The notes: a model not told the origin generated them from the letters alone. A DNA stretch of 64,000 bases from JBEISR01 sp044371425 (GCA_044371425.1 JBILTR010000001.1:310001-374000), one strand, 5' to 3'. Positions 16,849-26,730 are shown, counted from the stretch's first letter. A program made the numbers and translations.

Positions 16849-19170
16849 ATGAAAGACCATCCTCAGTCGACGGGTGAAGCGTTGCATGAGCAACGGGAGT
16901 GGCTGCGGGTTACGCTGTCGAGCATCGGGGATGGCGTCATCACCTGTGACACCAGCGGCAACGTCACATTCCTCAACCCTGTCGCTCAGAACTTGACCGG
17001 CTGGTCGCAGGAAGAGGCGGTGGGTGTGCCCCTGGTTACGGTCTTCAACATCATCAATCAAGACACTCGCCGCACGGTCGAAAACCCTGCCACCAGAGCC
17101 TTGCGCGAAGGGGTGATTGTGGGGCTGGCGAACCACACGCTGCTCATCAGCAAGGACGGCACGGAGCGACCTATTGACGACAGTGCCGCCCCGATCCGCA
17201 ATGAGTCGAACGAAGTGGCTGGGGTGGTCTTGGTATTTCGGGACATCTCCGAACGCTACCAGCAAGAGCGGAGGATACAAGACACGCTCAGCTACGCCAA
17301 CAATATCATCGCCACGCTAAGGGAACCTTTCCTCGTGATCAACGGGGACTTGAAGGTTCAAACGGCCAACCGCTCCTTCTACGAGAACTTCCGCACTACA
17401 CCCAATGAGACGGAAGGCGTCTTCGTCTACAACTTGAGCAATGGTCAGTGGGACATCCCCGGCCTGCGGTCGGTGCTGGCCGCAGTGCTGGCCGACCATC
17501 GCCCCGTCCTGAACTACGAAGTCGAACACGACTTCCCGACCATCGGACGGCGGTTCTTGGTGTTGAACGCCCTCCGCATTCGCAAGATGGACAATCAGTC
17601 CAACCTGATCCTGCTCGCCATCGAAGACATCACCGACCAAAAGCGGTCGGAACTGGCGTTGAAGGACTCCGAAGTACGGTATAGGCGGCTCTTTGAGTCG
17701 GCCAAAGACGGCATTCTTATCCTCGACTACAACACTGGACTCATCACCGACGCCAACCCGTTTATGAGCGAATTGCTCAACTACACGAAGGATGATTTAG
17801 TCGGCAAGGAACTGTGGGAGATCGGCCTGTTCCGAGACAAGGCGGAGAATGAAGCCGCCGTACGGGAAGTGCAAGAGCGGAGCTACAAGCGGTGGGAGCA
17901 TTTGCCGCTGGAAACGAAGCTTGGGAAACGGGTGGAAGTGGAAATCGTAGCGAACGCCTACCGAGAAGACCATCAACAAGTCATCCAGTGCAACATCCGG
18001 GACATCACCGAACGCAGCCGCATGGAGCGGAAGGTGAAGGAACAATCGGAACATTTGGCCGACTTGGGCCGCCGTAAGGACGAGTTCTTGGCGATGCTCA
18101 GTCACGAACTCCGCAACCCACTCGCTCCCATCTCCAACGCCTTGCAAATTCTAAGGCTTCAAAAAAACGAAGATCAACTCCAGCAGTCGGCCCGCACCAC
18201 CATCGAGCGTCAGGTGGGACAGCTTCGCCATATCATTGACGACTTGATGGAAGTCTCCCGCATTACCACCGGCAGGGTGCAACTTCGGCAAGATCGGATC
18301 GCCGTTGCGGGCATCGTGGAGCGGGCGGTGGAGTCGGCGCGCCCGCTGCTTGATCAGCATCGGCACGAGCTCACCGTAACAGTGCCGTCGCAACCCATCT
18401 GGCTCTATGCCGATGCCGCTAGGCTGGAACAGGTCGTCGTGAACTTGCTCACCAACGCCGCCAAGTACACCACCGATGGCGGTCATGTCTGGCTGTCCGT
18501 CCAACAGGAAGGCGATGAGGCGGTGCTGCGGGTGCGGGACACTGGTGTCGGCATCGCCCCCGAACTGCTGCCCCGAATCTTCGACCTGTTCACGCAGGCA
18601 GAACGGACGTTGGATCGCTCGCAGGGCGGGTTGGGTATCGGGCTGGCCCTGGTGCATCGTCTTGTGGAGCTACACCGAGGGCGAGTGGAAGTACACAGTT
18701 CGCTGGGACGGGGGAGTGAGTTCGTCGTGCGTCTGCCGGTGATGCGGAGTCCCGCACCGCTACCGCCGCCGCCTGTCACCGAAGCGACAAAGTCGACCGG
18801 CCCATCCTTGCGGGTGCTGGTGGTCGATGACAACGTGGATGCGGCGACGACCTTGGCCGAACTGTTGAAGGCGTACCGGCACGACACTCGCACGGCCTTC
18901 GATGGCCTTGCCGCCGTGGAAGCGGCCATCGCCTACCAGCCCGACGTGGTGTTGCTCGACATCGGCTTGCCAAAGTTAGACGGCTATGAAGTCGCCAACA
19001 GAATCCGCCAACAGCCGACACTCAAGCATATCGTCTTGGTCGCAATGACCGGCTATGGGTTGGAGTCCGACCGGGAGCGATCCAAAGCGGCGGGGTTCAA
19101 TCACCACTTGGTCAAGCCCGCCGAATTCGACAAATTGCAAGAAATCCTGGCGATCGTCAAGCCGAAATAG
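16849..19170 (+). CDS. Hybrid sensor histidine kinase with three PAS domains and receiver
   Basis: This is a soluble-looking two-component hybrid kinase of about 773 residues. Three PAS modules occupy about residues 10-395; the first reads ITCDTSGNVTFLNPVAQNLT, and the third begins RRLFESAKDGILILDYNTGL. HisKA follows with the phospho-acceptor His419 in LSHELRNPL. HATPase_c shows VVNLLTNAAKYT (N box), VRDTGVGIAPELL (G1) and GGLGIGLALVHRL (G2). A C-terminal receiver has VVDDN near its start and the phospho-acceptor Asp704 in VLLDIGLP. No membrane helix is evident, so it probably senses a cytoplasmic signal. The ATG at 16849 follows GGAAAGG; ATGs further upstream are possible. Leucine TTG codons are much more common here than in neighbouring genes, and the flanks are decayed, which hints at a separate origin. 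No partner regulator is adjacent. Confidence 0.9.
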   Translation: MKDHPQSTGEALHEQREWLRVTLSSIGDGVITCDTSGNVTFLNPVAQNLTGWSQEEAVGVPLVTVFNIINQDTRRTVENPATRALREGVIVGLANHTLLISKDGTERPIDDSAAPIRNESNEVAGVVLVFRDISERYQQERRIQDTLSYANNIIATLREPFLVINGDLKVQTANRSFYENFRTTPNETEGVFVYNLSNGQWDIPGLRSVLAAVLADHRPVLNYEVEHDFPTIGRRFLVLNALRIRKMDNQSNLILLAIEDITDQKRSELALKDSEVRYRRLFESAKDGILILDYNTGLITDANPFMSELLNYTKDDLVGKELWEIGLFRDKAENEAAVREVQERSYKRWEHLPLETKLGKRVEVEIVANAYREDHQQVIQCNIRDITERSRMERKVKEQSEHLADLGRRKDEFLAMLSHELRNPLAPISNALQILRLQKNEDQLQQSARTTIERQVGQLRHIIDDLMEVSRITTGRVQLRQDRIAVAGIVERAVESARPLLDQHRHELTVTVPSQPIWLYADAARLEQVVVNLLTNAAKYTTDGGHVWLSVQQEGDEAVLRVRDTGVGIAPELLPRIFDLFTQAERTLDRSQGGLGIGLALVHRLVELHRGRVEVHSSLGRGSEFVVRLPVMRSPAPLPPPPVTEATKSTGPSLRVLVVDDNVDAATTLAELLKAYRHDTRTAFDGLAAVEAAIAYQPDVVLLDIGLPKLDGYEVANRIRQQPTLKHIVLVAMTGYGLESDRERSKAAGFNHHLVKPAEFDKLQEILAIVKPK

Positions 19171-19749
19171 CGGCGTGGTGACAGGGTTTTGTCACTGCTC
19201 ACTTGGAGCGAGAGCCGCCTCTCAGGTGCGATGCTCCCGGTTACCAATTCTAGCCGAAGGTACTGATGAAGACGGAGATCTTCTCAAGCAGATGGAGATA
19301 TCTCTACCACCGGATGCTGATGAAGGTGGACGGGGAATAAAGCCATCGCCTCGACAGTCGCTATGCTCGCGCTCTGGAACAGGCTAGCAAGGCGGTAGAC
19401 TACTGGCGAGCCAAGTTCAATGTCGTCGCGGAAGACGTGCACGACAACAGCTTGGTGGACTTGGACGATTGTTTTCGCGGATGGATTTAGACTTGAGCGA
19501 CCAGCTTGAGGGCATGCCGTGCGAGGGATAGAAAGGGCTATGGATCGAGGCCTTCGAGGCAGACACGGTGTGAATATCACCCTACTCTTGCGGGAGTGAG
19601 AGGGTACCGTCATCATTCGAATCATGGAGGAAAAGTGAATGGCCTCGGCTGTGCGTCTGCAGGCGCACAAGAATAGGACGGCTTCCGCCATTTCCCCAAA
19701 CATTGGACAGAAAATCTACTATGGCACCGTAGGGTAGCAGTGGGCGGCA
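19171..19749. other. Intergenic interval with an interrupted short reading frame
   Basis: There is no intact gene in these 580 bases. A plus-strand frame from the ATG at 19266 to the TAG at 19488-19490 reads like protein on both sides of an in-frame TAA at 19338-19340. The part after the stop includes RLDSRYARALEQASKAVDYW. I do not recognise it. The rest shows nothing I can name. Confidence 0.4.
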
Positions 19750-20439
19750 ATGAAGCTACTGACCCATCGTGTTGATGGATGGACTCAAGAGATGCTACTC
19801 AATTTAGAACCATTCGTTTCGCAAAGTGTGCGTTGGCCGAAGTCGGGTCGCGTGATCCTAGCACAATCGGATTCCGAGTCAGTTGTTGTCTATCAAGCGT
19901 ACCGACCGTATGCAGGCCACTTCGCGGCAAAACACGGCTACTTCGGTGATGGGTTCCGCATGTCGCGAATGAGCTGGATCAAGCCTAACTTCTTCTGAAT
20001 GATGTATCGTTCTGGCTGGGGTACGAAAGAAGGCCAACAGGTAACCCTTGCAATTCGATTGGCTCGCGAAGCATTTGATGAGATCCTGAAAAAGGCAGTA
20101 CATTCGTCATATAACGAGCGAGTGTATTCGTCTCATGACGATTGGAAAAAAGCGGTTGCAGATTCTGATGTACGCCTGCAATGGGATCCCGATCATGACC
20201 CATCGGGTGCGCCGCTCGACCGGCGTGCAATACAACTTGGCCTTCGACGGCCAACCGTAGAGAAATACGCTCGCGATTGGATACTTTCCATTGAGGACAT
20301 TTCCGAGTTCGTTGAGCATCAGCGACAGGTTGTCGCTGCTGGGAAATTAGAGCAACTAGTCATACCGTCGGAGACAATTTACGTTGTGACCGATGCAGCG
20401 GTATCTGCGAAGCTGGAATTGGATCACGGACAAAGCTAA
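19750..20439 (+). pseudogene. DUF4291 family gene interrupted by an in-frame TGA
   Basis: This is a conserved protein of unknown function, recognised as DUF4291 from VYQAYRPYAGHFAAKHGYF, MSRMSWIKPNFF and MMYRSGWGTKEGQ. The frame starts at ATG 19750 and runs to 20439 with the same phase throughout. Codon 83 (19996-19998) is TGA, however, at the point where family members read W in the contiguous motif WIKPNFLWMMYRSGW. A single TGG-to-TGA change would explain it. The stop is followed at once by ATGATG, so a downstream polypeptide of 146 residues could in principle be made by re-initiation. Both halves keep family residues with no other frame damage, so the lesion is either recent or a sequencing error. 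It lies in the gene-poor interval after the hybrid kinase. Confidence 0.75.
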
Positions 20440-21155
20440 GTCTTGCTCAAGTCTAGCCGTGCAACCAAGCTGCAAACCGAGTGGACTAGGAAATCGATTT
20501 TCGTGGCATCCGCTGGATTACCCTGGTTGTTCGCTTATGGGCGGAGTAGCTTACAGAGCCACCAAGGCGCGGAGATGGAAGGGAAAGGATTTGGGACCAC
20601 CGGTTCGTGACCCGCTTGGACTCGAGACAACTTGGAATGCTGGAGGAAGGTATGGTTGGATTAGCCTCTCCAGTTGCGAAGGTGCGCATCTCTCGACTGG
20701 CGGTGAGTCAAAGGCCTTTCTCTATGGCTACGTTGTGTGAGATCCACAAAGGGGGCGAACAAGCCGTTTTACCAGAGCCATGCGCCGCACGCTTTGATAA
20801 CAAAGTTGCTCGATGATGCTCGATGAAATGAGTCGTTCTGATTGTCAGCCCTTGTGCTTGGAAACAGCCTCGTCAACCGCGCGATCGTTCGTCCATGAAC
20901 GACTCGAAGGTCATCAGCTACGTGCGGTTTCGGCGCGTCGAACGCAGATCCATAGGAAGAGATCGATGATCCACATCGCAGAGCAGGAGCACGAAAAATC
21001 GAGAAGTCAGCAGCAGGATAAATGCAAAAAACCAGGCCGCTTGAAGCGGCTCAGGTTCAGTCGATTGGCTTTCTTCGACTGCCCGTTGCAGTCGAGAAAG
21101 CGATCAAGCCAAGGTGTCAGGCTGAAGGTTCACCCCTGGGCGGCCTGAAGGTGGC
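20440..21155. other. Intergenic interval, no gene seen
   Basis: Several short open frames cross these 716 bases, but none has family-like motifs or a good ribosome-binding site, and they overlap one another. Apart from a terminator for the minus-strand oxidoreductase at the right-hand end, I see nothing identifiable. Confidence 0.5.
21024..21050 (-). terminator. Intrinsic terminator of the Gfo/Idh/MocA gene
   Basis: On the minus strand, about 105 bases after the stop codon at 21156, GCCGC-TTCAA-GCGGC (21036-21050) forms a GC-rich hairpin. It is followed after CTGG by six Ts. This is the arrangement of a Rho-independent terminator for the minus-strand oxidoreductase. Confidence 0.6.
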
Positions 21156-22460
21156 TCAGTAGTCGGGCGTCGGAACTTCTTCGGGCGTATGATCCTGCTG
21201 CAAGGTATCTGCGGGGACCATTTTCTCGTTGACCCGATCCCATCCCATCATCTGATTGGTGCGCCAGCTTTCATTGGCCATGTTGACTGCCACCACGCCA
21301 GCCAGCCCCAGTTCGGGCGGGCAGTTGAGCGGCTCGCCGTTGCGGATGTGGTTGTGCAAGTTGGTGTGGTGCAGATTCTGATCTTCACCCCCCGTCTTCG
21401 TATGCTCGGCCAGCACCTTGCCATCCTTGTCCTTGGCGACCCAGCCCGTCGGGGTGAAATAGAGCGTTCCACGGTATCCGCGGATCAGGTGGTCGACCCC
21501 CACCCGATTGCTCATCGTTCCTAGCACATAGACCGTCATCCCGCGCGGGTACTCGCAGATCATTTCGATGTTGTCGGGAAGGTCGCGACCATCGTTCCAC
21601 TGCCAGATGCCCCCCATGCCGACGACGCGGCGAGGGTACAAGAGATCGCAGGCCCTCATGATACGAGTGATGCGATGGATGAAGAGGTCGGTGCAGATCC
21701 CTCCTGAATAAGCCGAGTAGCAGCGCCATTCGAAATAGTGGTGAGGATCCCAGGGGCGATCTTCCGCCGTCCCCAGCCATGCCTTCCAGTCGAGGTCCTT
21801 GGGCTGGGAGGCATGAGCCGCCACCTCTTCCGGTTCCCGCCAAGGGCCCGCCTTCGCATCGTAGCGGCGCACGTATTCGATTTGCGCCTGAATCACTTTG
21901 CCGATCACCCCTTTGCGAATGGCATCGCGAGCCGTGATGTAGCTGTTGTCGGACATCGCCTGCACGCCGACCTGCAAGGGCAGTTTGGTCTCCTTCTGCT
22001 TCTTGACCACTGCCTGAGCTTCCGGAATCGTGTGCGTCAGTGGCTTCTCGCAGTAAACGGCCTTACCCGCATCGAGTGCATCGATCGTCATCGGAGCGTG
22101 CCAGTGCTCGGGCACCGCGACGATAGCGTAGTCGACCTCCTTCATCTCCAGTAGTTTGCGATAGTCTTGCATTGCATGAGCGGCACCGATCTTGGCCTTC
22201 CCCGCTTCGGCCCGTGTCATCCAGCAATCGGCGACGGCAACCGGGAGGAGGTTGTTCTTTTCCTTTAGATTGTTGATGACTCCCATGTGGGCATTGCCGA
22301 TCACCCCGCCGCCGATCAGGCCAACCCCCAGTCGGTCGTTCGCGCCGATGATCCGGCCGTAGCTTTTTGCGGTCCAGGTCGTTGCGGCCAAGGTGGCAGT
22401 GGCAGTGAGCGCGGTGGAACTGCCCAAAAAGTTCCGGCGGTTGGTGGGTTGCTTCGTCAT
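21156..22460 (-). CDS. Gfo/Idh/MocA family oxidoreductase with Tat-like signal
   Basis: This is an NAD(P)-dependent sugar or inositol dehydrogenase of the Gfo/Idh/MocA family, about 434 residues. The start at 22460 gives MTKQPTNRRNFLGSS, a twin-arginine-like export signal; upstream open sequence is not signal-like. The Rossmann segment is LGVGLIGGGVIGNAHM. The family lysine motif is YCEKPLTHTIPEAQAV, preceded by AIVAVPEHWHAPM. The C-terminal part, with GGICTDLFIHRITRIMRACD, is the substrate-binding GFO_IDH_MocA_C region. Planctomycetes carry many such exported paralogues with unknown substrates. It diverges from the PSCyt1/PSD1 gene, and a hairpin terminator follows it. Confidence 0.88.
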   Translation of the reverse strand: MTKQPTNRRNFLGSSTALTATATLAATTWTAKSYGRIIGANDRLGVGLIGGGVIGNAHMGVINNLKEKNNLLPVAVADCWMTRAEAGKAKIGAAHAMQDYRKLLEMKEVDYAIVAVPEHWHAPMTIDALDAGKAVYCEKPLTHTIPEAQAVVKKQKETKLPLQVGVQAMSDNSYITARDAIRKGVIGKVIQAQIEYVRRYDAKAGPWREPEEVAAHASQPKDLDWKAWLGTAEDRPWDPHHYFEWRCYSAYSGGICTDLFIHRITRIMRACDLLYPRRVVGMGGIWQWNDGRDLPDNIEMICEYPRGMTVYVLGTMSNRVGVDHLIRGYRGTLYFTPTGWVAKDKDGKVLAEHTKTGGEDQNLHHTNLHNHIRNGEPLNCPPELGLAGVVAVNMANESWRTNQMMGWDRVNEKMVPADTLQQDHTPEEVPTPDY

Positions 22461-22730
22461 CGAAGGGCTCCAGGTGGGAGGAATTCGGGAGGGGTAGTGC
22501 ATCCGGTGGCCTGTGTTGCCAATCGGCCATGCCTTGCGATGCAACTGGCGATCGTTCTAACCGCTAGCGCGATCGACAGCCTTCAGGATACACCCTTCCG
22601 GCGAGCAATGCATCGTTGAGATGCTATAATGCAGATGGTTGCCATCAACTCCCCCCCTCCCCCGCAGCCAAGACGTTGCAACCCGCCTTCCCTCCCCTGC
22701 TCCGATTGGTTTTTGTTGGATCAAACTGGT

Positions 22731-25160
22731 ATGCCATCTGCAATCGGTTTTCGAGTGCTTACCGCTTCGCTCCGACGAGCTTTTGCGGTGAGCGTCTTTG
22801 CCGCTTTTGGGCTGCTGGCTATCAGCCATCCGGCAACGGCTCAGCCACCCGTCGCGTCGGACTCAGCCCCGACCGATCCCCTTTCGCAGGCCACGCCGGA
22901 GGGGATCGCTTTTTTTGAGACGAAGATCTGGCCGGTGCTGGTGGAGCATTGTCTGGAGTGTCATGGCAGTCCGGCCGAGGGGCCACCCGAAGCAGGTTTG
23001 TCGCTGGCCAGTGCGGCGGGTATCGCCGCCGGTGGCACTCTGGGACCGGCGATCGATCCCACGGACCCCTCTAACAGCCTGCTGTTGAAGGCGCTGCGTT
23101 ACGACGGGCTGCAGATGCCTCCCGATCGGAAACTCGATCCCCAGACTTTGGCTGACTTCCAAAAGTGGATCGACATGGGGGCTCCCAATCCACGCCAGGA
23201 GAAAGCGGGGGAGCTCTCTCCTGGTGAATCGGGTGATCGGTGGCAGAGCCGGATGGAGGAGGGGCGATCGCACTGGGCGGTGGCTCCCTTGCAAAGAACC
23301 CCCGCCCCTGAGGCTTCCCCTTGGTCGAGAGAGCCGCTGGATGGATGGATCGAATCGTCCAGGCAGCAAGCTGGAGTGGAAGTGCAGCCGGAGGCGACGC
23401 GAGCCGCGTGGTTGCGGCGTCTGTCCTTCGATCTGCTGGGCCTGCCTCCCGATCCACAGACACTGGAAGCATTCCTTGCCGACGAACGACCGGACGCTTA
23501 CGAGCGGATTGCGGACCAGATGCTGGCTCACCCTGCCTACGCGCAGCGGGCGGCCCGCCAGTGGCTCGATCTGGCGCGCTACGCCGACAGCAACGGCGCC
23601 GATGAGAATCATGGATTCCCTGTGGCCTGGCGCTATCGCGATTGGGTGGTCTCGGCGATCAATGCCGACATGCCCTATTCGCAGATGGTGATGGAGCAGA
23701 TCGCGGGAGACCTTTTGCCTGCTGTGGACCATCGCATTGCGCAGCGCCAATTGACGGCAACCGGCTTTCTGGTGCTTGGTCCCAAGATGCTTGCCGAACA
23801 GGACAAGCCGAAGATGATCGCCGATCTGGTCGACGAACAGATCGATACGATCGGCAAGGTTTTTCTCGGGATGACCTTCGGTTGTGCTCGGTGTCATGAC
23901 CACAAGTTCGATCCGGTCAGCGCGCGCGACTACTATGCACTGGCCGGTATCCTCCATAGCACGCGATCGATGGAGAACGAGGCGTTTGTTTCCCAGTGGC
24001 TGGAAAGGGAATTGCCCGATCCGGGCAAGCAGGCGGAGATCCAGCGACTGGAGCCCCAGCGGCAGGAACTGCAGAAACGGCGCGATGCGCATCCGGAAGG
24101 ATCTCAGGAGCGGAAAGAGGCGGAAGAGAAGCTGAAGCAGTTCGAGGCGACGATTCCAAAGCTGGACCGTGCGATGGCGGTCGAAGAGGGGAAAGTCAAA
24201 GAGGTGCCGGTGCATGTGCGAGGCAACCACCTCCAGCCGATCGGCCAGGCGGTTCCTCGGGGCGTGCCTGTCTGGCTGGCTAGCGCAGACGGTTTGCCGA
24301 TGCCTAGCAGCGGAAGCGGCCGATTCGAGCTGGCTAGGTGGATCACCGACCCAAACAATGCGCTCGCGTGGCGTGTGATCGCCAACCGCCTTTGGCTTTG
24401 GAGCTTCCAGCAGCCGCTGGCCGATCCCTCCAGTTCCTTCGGTCTCAAGGCGTCGCCTCCCACTCATCCACAGCTGCTGGACTGGCTGGCGGTTCGGCTG
24501 CAGGAGTCGGATGGTTCATGGAAACGAATGCGGCGTCAGATGGTTTTGTCGGCCACCTACCGCACCGCTTCGACCGTGGATCGTGACACGCTCGCGGCCG
24601 ACCCGGAGAATCGTTTTTATGGGCGTTCTCCACGTCGACGGATGGATGCGGAATCGGTGCGCGACACGTTGCTGGCCATCAGTGGACTGCTCGACCGATC
24701 GTTTGGTGGACCGCCAGCCGAATGGGACGGAGGCGGCAACGGCATCGGACCGACACGGCGGACGCTGTATGCCAGTATCAATCGCGCAGCGCTCAACGAC
24801 TACCTGGCGACGTTTGACTATGTCGAACCTGGGGTGGCGGTCGATCGGCGCCCCCAGACGACGGTCCCCCATCAGTCGCTTTTCCTGATGAATCACCCGC
24901 TGCCGTTGCAGTGCTCCGAGCGATTGGGGGAGGAGGCGGCCAGCAGGCCTCGCGAGGCGGCTGTGCAGACCATTCAATGGTTGGGACAGAAGATTTGGGG
25001 CCGTGCCCTGAGCGACCAAGAGGCGGATGCCATCGCACGGATCGCGATGCCGTCATCACCCGCATCGGAGAGTGATTCTCCTGCCTCATGGACTCAGGGA
25101 GACTGGGTTGCGCTGGTCCATGGTCTGATCCTGGCTCCCGAATTCCTGCAACTGGATTGA
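22731..25160 (+). CDS. PSCyt1/DUF1549/DUF1553 planctomycete cytochrome protein
   Basis: This is an exported protein of about 809 residues with the planctomycete-specific order PSCyt1, PSCyt2 (DUF1549), PSD1 (DUF1553). From the ATG at 22731 a signal peptide ends near HPATAQPP. A canonical haem c site CLECH follows (C74, C77, H78), with LSLASAAGIAAGG behind it. DUF1549 is seen in LSFDLLGLPPDPQTLEAFLA and in FGCARCHDHKFDPVSARDYY, which gives a second CxxCH. A coiled-coil stretch rich in Glu/Gln/Arg separates it from DUF1553 (ANRLWLWSFQQPLADPSSSF, then TTVPHQSLFLMNHPL). The biochemical role of these proteins is not established; electron transfer is inferred from the haem sites. A DUF1501 gene follows after 11 bases, the usual pairing. 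Confidence 0.92.
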   Translation: MPSAIGFRVLTASLRRAFAVSVFAAFGLLAISHPATAQPPVASDSAPTDPLSQATPEGIAFFETKIWPVLVEHCLECHGSPAEGPPEAGLSLASAAGIAAGGTLGPAIDPTDPSNSLLLKALRYDGLQMPPDRKLDPQTLADFQKWIDMGAPNPRQEKAGELSPGESGDRWQSRMEEGRSHWAVAPLQRTPAPEASPWSREPLDGWIESSRQQAGVEVQPEATRAAWLRRLSFDLLGLPPDPQTLEAFLADERPDAYERIADQMLAHPAYAQRAARQWLDLARYADSNGADENHGFPVAWRYRDWVVSAINADMPYSQMVMEQIAGDLLPAVDHRIAQRQLTATGFLVLGPKMLAEQDKPKMIADLVDEQIDTIGKVFLGMTFGCARCHDHKFDPVSARDYYALAGILHSTRSMENEAFVSQWLERELPDPGKQAEIQRLEPQRQELQKRRDAHPEGSQERKEAEEKLKQFEATIPKLDRAMAVEEGKVKEVPVHVRGNHLQPIGQAVPRGVPVWLASADGLPMPSSGSGRFELARWITDPNNALAWRVIANRLWLWSFQQPLADPSSSFGLKASPPTHPQLLDWLAVRLQESDGSWKRMRRQMVLSATYRTASTVDRDTLAADPENRFYGRSPRRRMDAESVRDTLLAISGLLDRSFGGPPAEWDGGGNGIGPTRRTLYASINRAALNDYLATFDYVEPGVAVDRRPQTTVPHQSLFLMNHPLPLQCSERLGEEAASRPREAAVQTIQWLGQKIWGRALSDQEADAIARIAMPSSPASESDSPASWTQGDWVALVHGLILAPEFLQLD

Positions 25161-25171
25161 AAGAGCATTCG

Positions 25172-26569
25172 ATGGAAAGCGACTCACTCGGAAGACACCA
25201 TGCAGCGAAGGTCACGCGCCGAAACGCAGCGCTGCAGATCTGCAGCAGTGTGGTAGCGGCAAGTGTCGCTGCGGCCATGCAGACCGAAGCGGGAATGGCA
25301 GCCGGTTTGCATTTTCCAGCGCGCGTCAAACGGATGATCTTTCTCTTCATGCATGGCGGTGTTTCCCACATCGATTCGTTCGATTACAAGCCGCTGTTGG
25401 AGCGAGATGATGGCAAGCCGCTTCCCTTCGCCAAACCGCGCGTCCAGTTTGCACAGACAGGGAACCTGCTAAAGAGCCCTTGGAAGTTCCGGCAGCACGG
25501 GCAGTGCGGAGCTTGGGTTAGTGAGCTGTTTCCGGAAGTCGCCAAGCAGGTCGATCATCTGACGTTTCTCAAGTCGCTACATGGATCGAATGAAGCCCAT
25601 GGAGGCGCGCTGCTGAAGATCCACACTGGGAGTGACACCTTCGTGCGTCCCAGCATGGGAGCCTGGGTCAGTTATGGGCTGGGAAGCGAGAATGAAAATC
25701 TCCCCAGCTTCATCACCATCAATCCGACCCTTGGCCATGGTGGAGTGCAGAACTTCGGCGCCGCCTTTTTGCCGGCTCAACACCAAGCGACGCGGATTGG
25801 ATCGAGCGGCAACCTGGAGGAGCCTGCGGGGATCAGCAACCTAGCCAATGGCCGCATTGGACCGGAGGAACTGCGGCGTCGAATCGATCTGGCCAGCCGA
25901 CTGGAGTCGCTTCGACATTCAGGCCAGCCCGGTGATGATGCGATCAGCAGCCGCTTGTCGGCGATGGAGCTGGCATTTCGGATGCAGGCGGAGGCGCCGC
26001 AGCTGCTGCGCATCGATGGAGAGACGGAGGCGACGCGAAAGCTCTATGGGCTCGATCGCCCCGAAACAGCTGGGTTTGGAAAGCAGTGCCTGCTGGCTCG
26101 ACGGCTGAGCGAGGCGGGGGTTCGATTCGTGCAGGTCAGTCATGCCTATTGGGATCAGCATGATGAGCTGCGGGAGAAGCACAAGGAGCTGGCTGGGCAG
26201 GTCGATCTGCCGATCGCCGGTCTGCTGGCCGATCTGCGGCAGCGTGGATTGATGGAGGAAACGCTGGTCTTGTGGGGAACGGAGTTCGGCCGGACGCCGA
26301 CCGCTCAGGGGAACAATGGCCGGGATCACAACCCGCATGCATTCACCTGGTGGATGGCTGGCCCGGGCATTCGGCCTGGAGTTTCCTGGGGTGCGACCGA
26401 TGAGTACGGTTTTTACGCGCAGCAGGATCGCGTTCATGTCCACGACCTGCACGCCACCTTGCTCCATCTGCTGGGGATCGACCACCAGCGGTTGACGTTC
26501 CCTTATGGTGGTCGCGAATTCCGGCTGACCGACGTGCACGGCACCATCGTCCGCGACATCCTCACCTGA
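25172..26569 (+). CDS. DUF1501 domain protein (sulfatase-like fold), PSD1 partner
   Basis: This 465-residue DUF1501 protein is the constant partner of PSD1 cytochrome proteins in planctomycetes; its activity is unknown, although the fold resembles alkaline phosphatase/sulfatase enzymes. The ATG at 25172 lies 11 bases after the PSCyt1 gene, so they form one operon. The N-terminus has a Tat-like VTRRNAALQI and a hydrophobic stretch. The mature part shows MIFLFMHGGVSHIDSFDYKP, LHGSNEAHGGALLKIHTGS, GKQCLLARRLSEAGVRFVQV, LVLWGTEFGRTPTAQGNNGR and DHNPHAFTWWMAGPGIRPG, the conserved DUF1501 blocks in order. It ends convergently with the DMFase-like gene, about 160 bases apart. Confidence 0.92.
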   Translation: MESDSLGRHHAAKVTRRNAALQICSSVVAASVAAAMQTEAGMAAGLHFPARVKRMIFLFMHGGVSHIDSFDYKPLLERDDGKPLPFAKPRVQFAQTGNLLKSPWKFRQHGQCGAWVSELFPEVAKQVDHLTFLKSLHGSNEAHGGALLKIHTGSDTFVRPSMGAWVSYGLGSENENLPSFITINPTLGHGGVQNFGAAFLPAQHQATRIGSSGNLEEPAGISNLANGRIGPEELRRRIDLASRLESLRHSGQPGDDAISSRLSAMELAFRMQAEAPQLLRIDGETEATRKLYGLDRPETAGFGKQCLLARRLSEAGVRFVQVSHAYWDQHDELREKHKELAGQVDLPIAGLLADLRQRGLMEETLVLWGTEFGRTPTAQGNNGRDHNPHAFTWWMAGPGIRPGVSWGATDEYGFYAQQDRVHVHDLHATLLHLLGIDHQRLTFPYGGREFRLTDVHGTIVRDILT

Positions 26570-26730
26570 GGATTGGGGATACGCTGGAGACCAGCAGGTG
26601 GCGGTCGATGTCGCCAGTGGTGTGGCTTTCGGGCCGCAGTGCCATGTTGCAACTCACGCCGCGATCAGGATATCGGTTGCCTTCCGGGATGCCCAGAGGC
26701 TCTCGGCGCGTAAGCAGTGCCAGCGGCGGA

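Noticed and set aside
19996..19998. Recoded TGA (selenocysteine or Trp) in the DUF4291 gene
   Set aside because: The family residue is Trp, not Cys or Sec. TGA is used as a normal stop in other genes of the window, and no Sec insertion structure was recognised.
20813..21148. Plus-strand frame of 111 codons before the Gfo/Idh/MocA gene
   Set aside because: It has a Lys/Arg/Gln-rich composition with no motif, and it runs through the minus-strand terminator hairpin.
22863..24467. Long minus-strand open frame of 534 codons
   Set aside because: It lies entirely inside the PSCyt1/PSD1 gene on the other strand, which has clear domains. The minus frame is Arg/Leu/His-rich with no motif.
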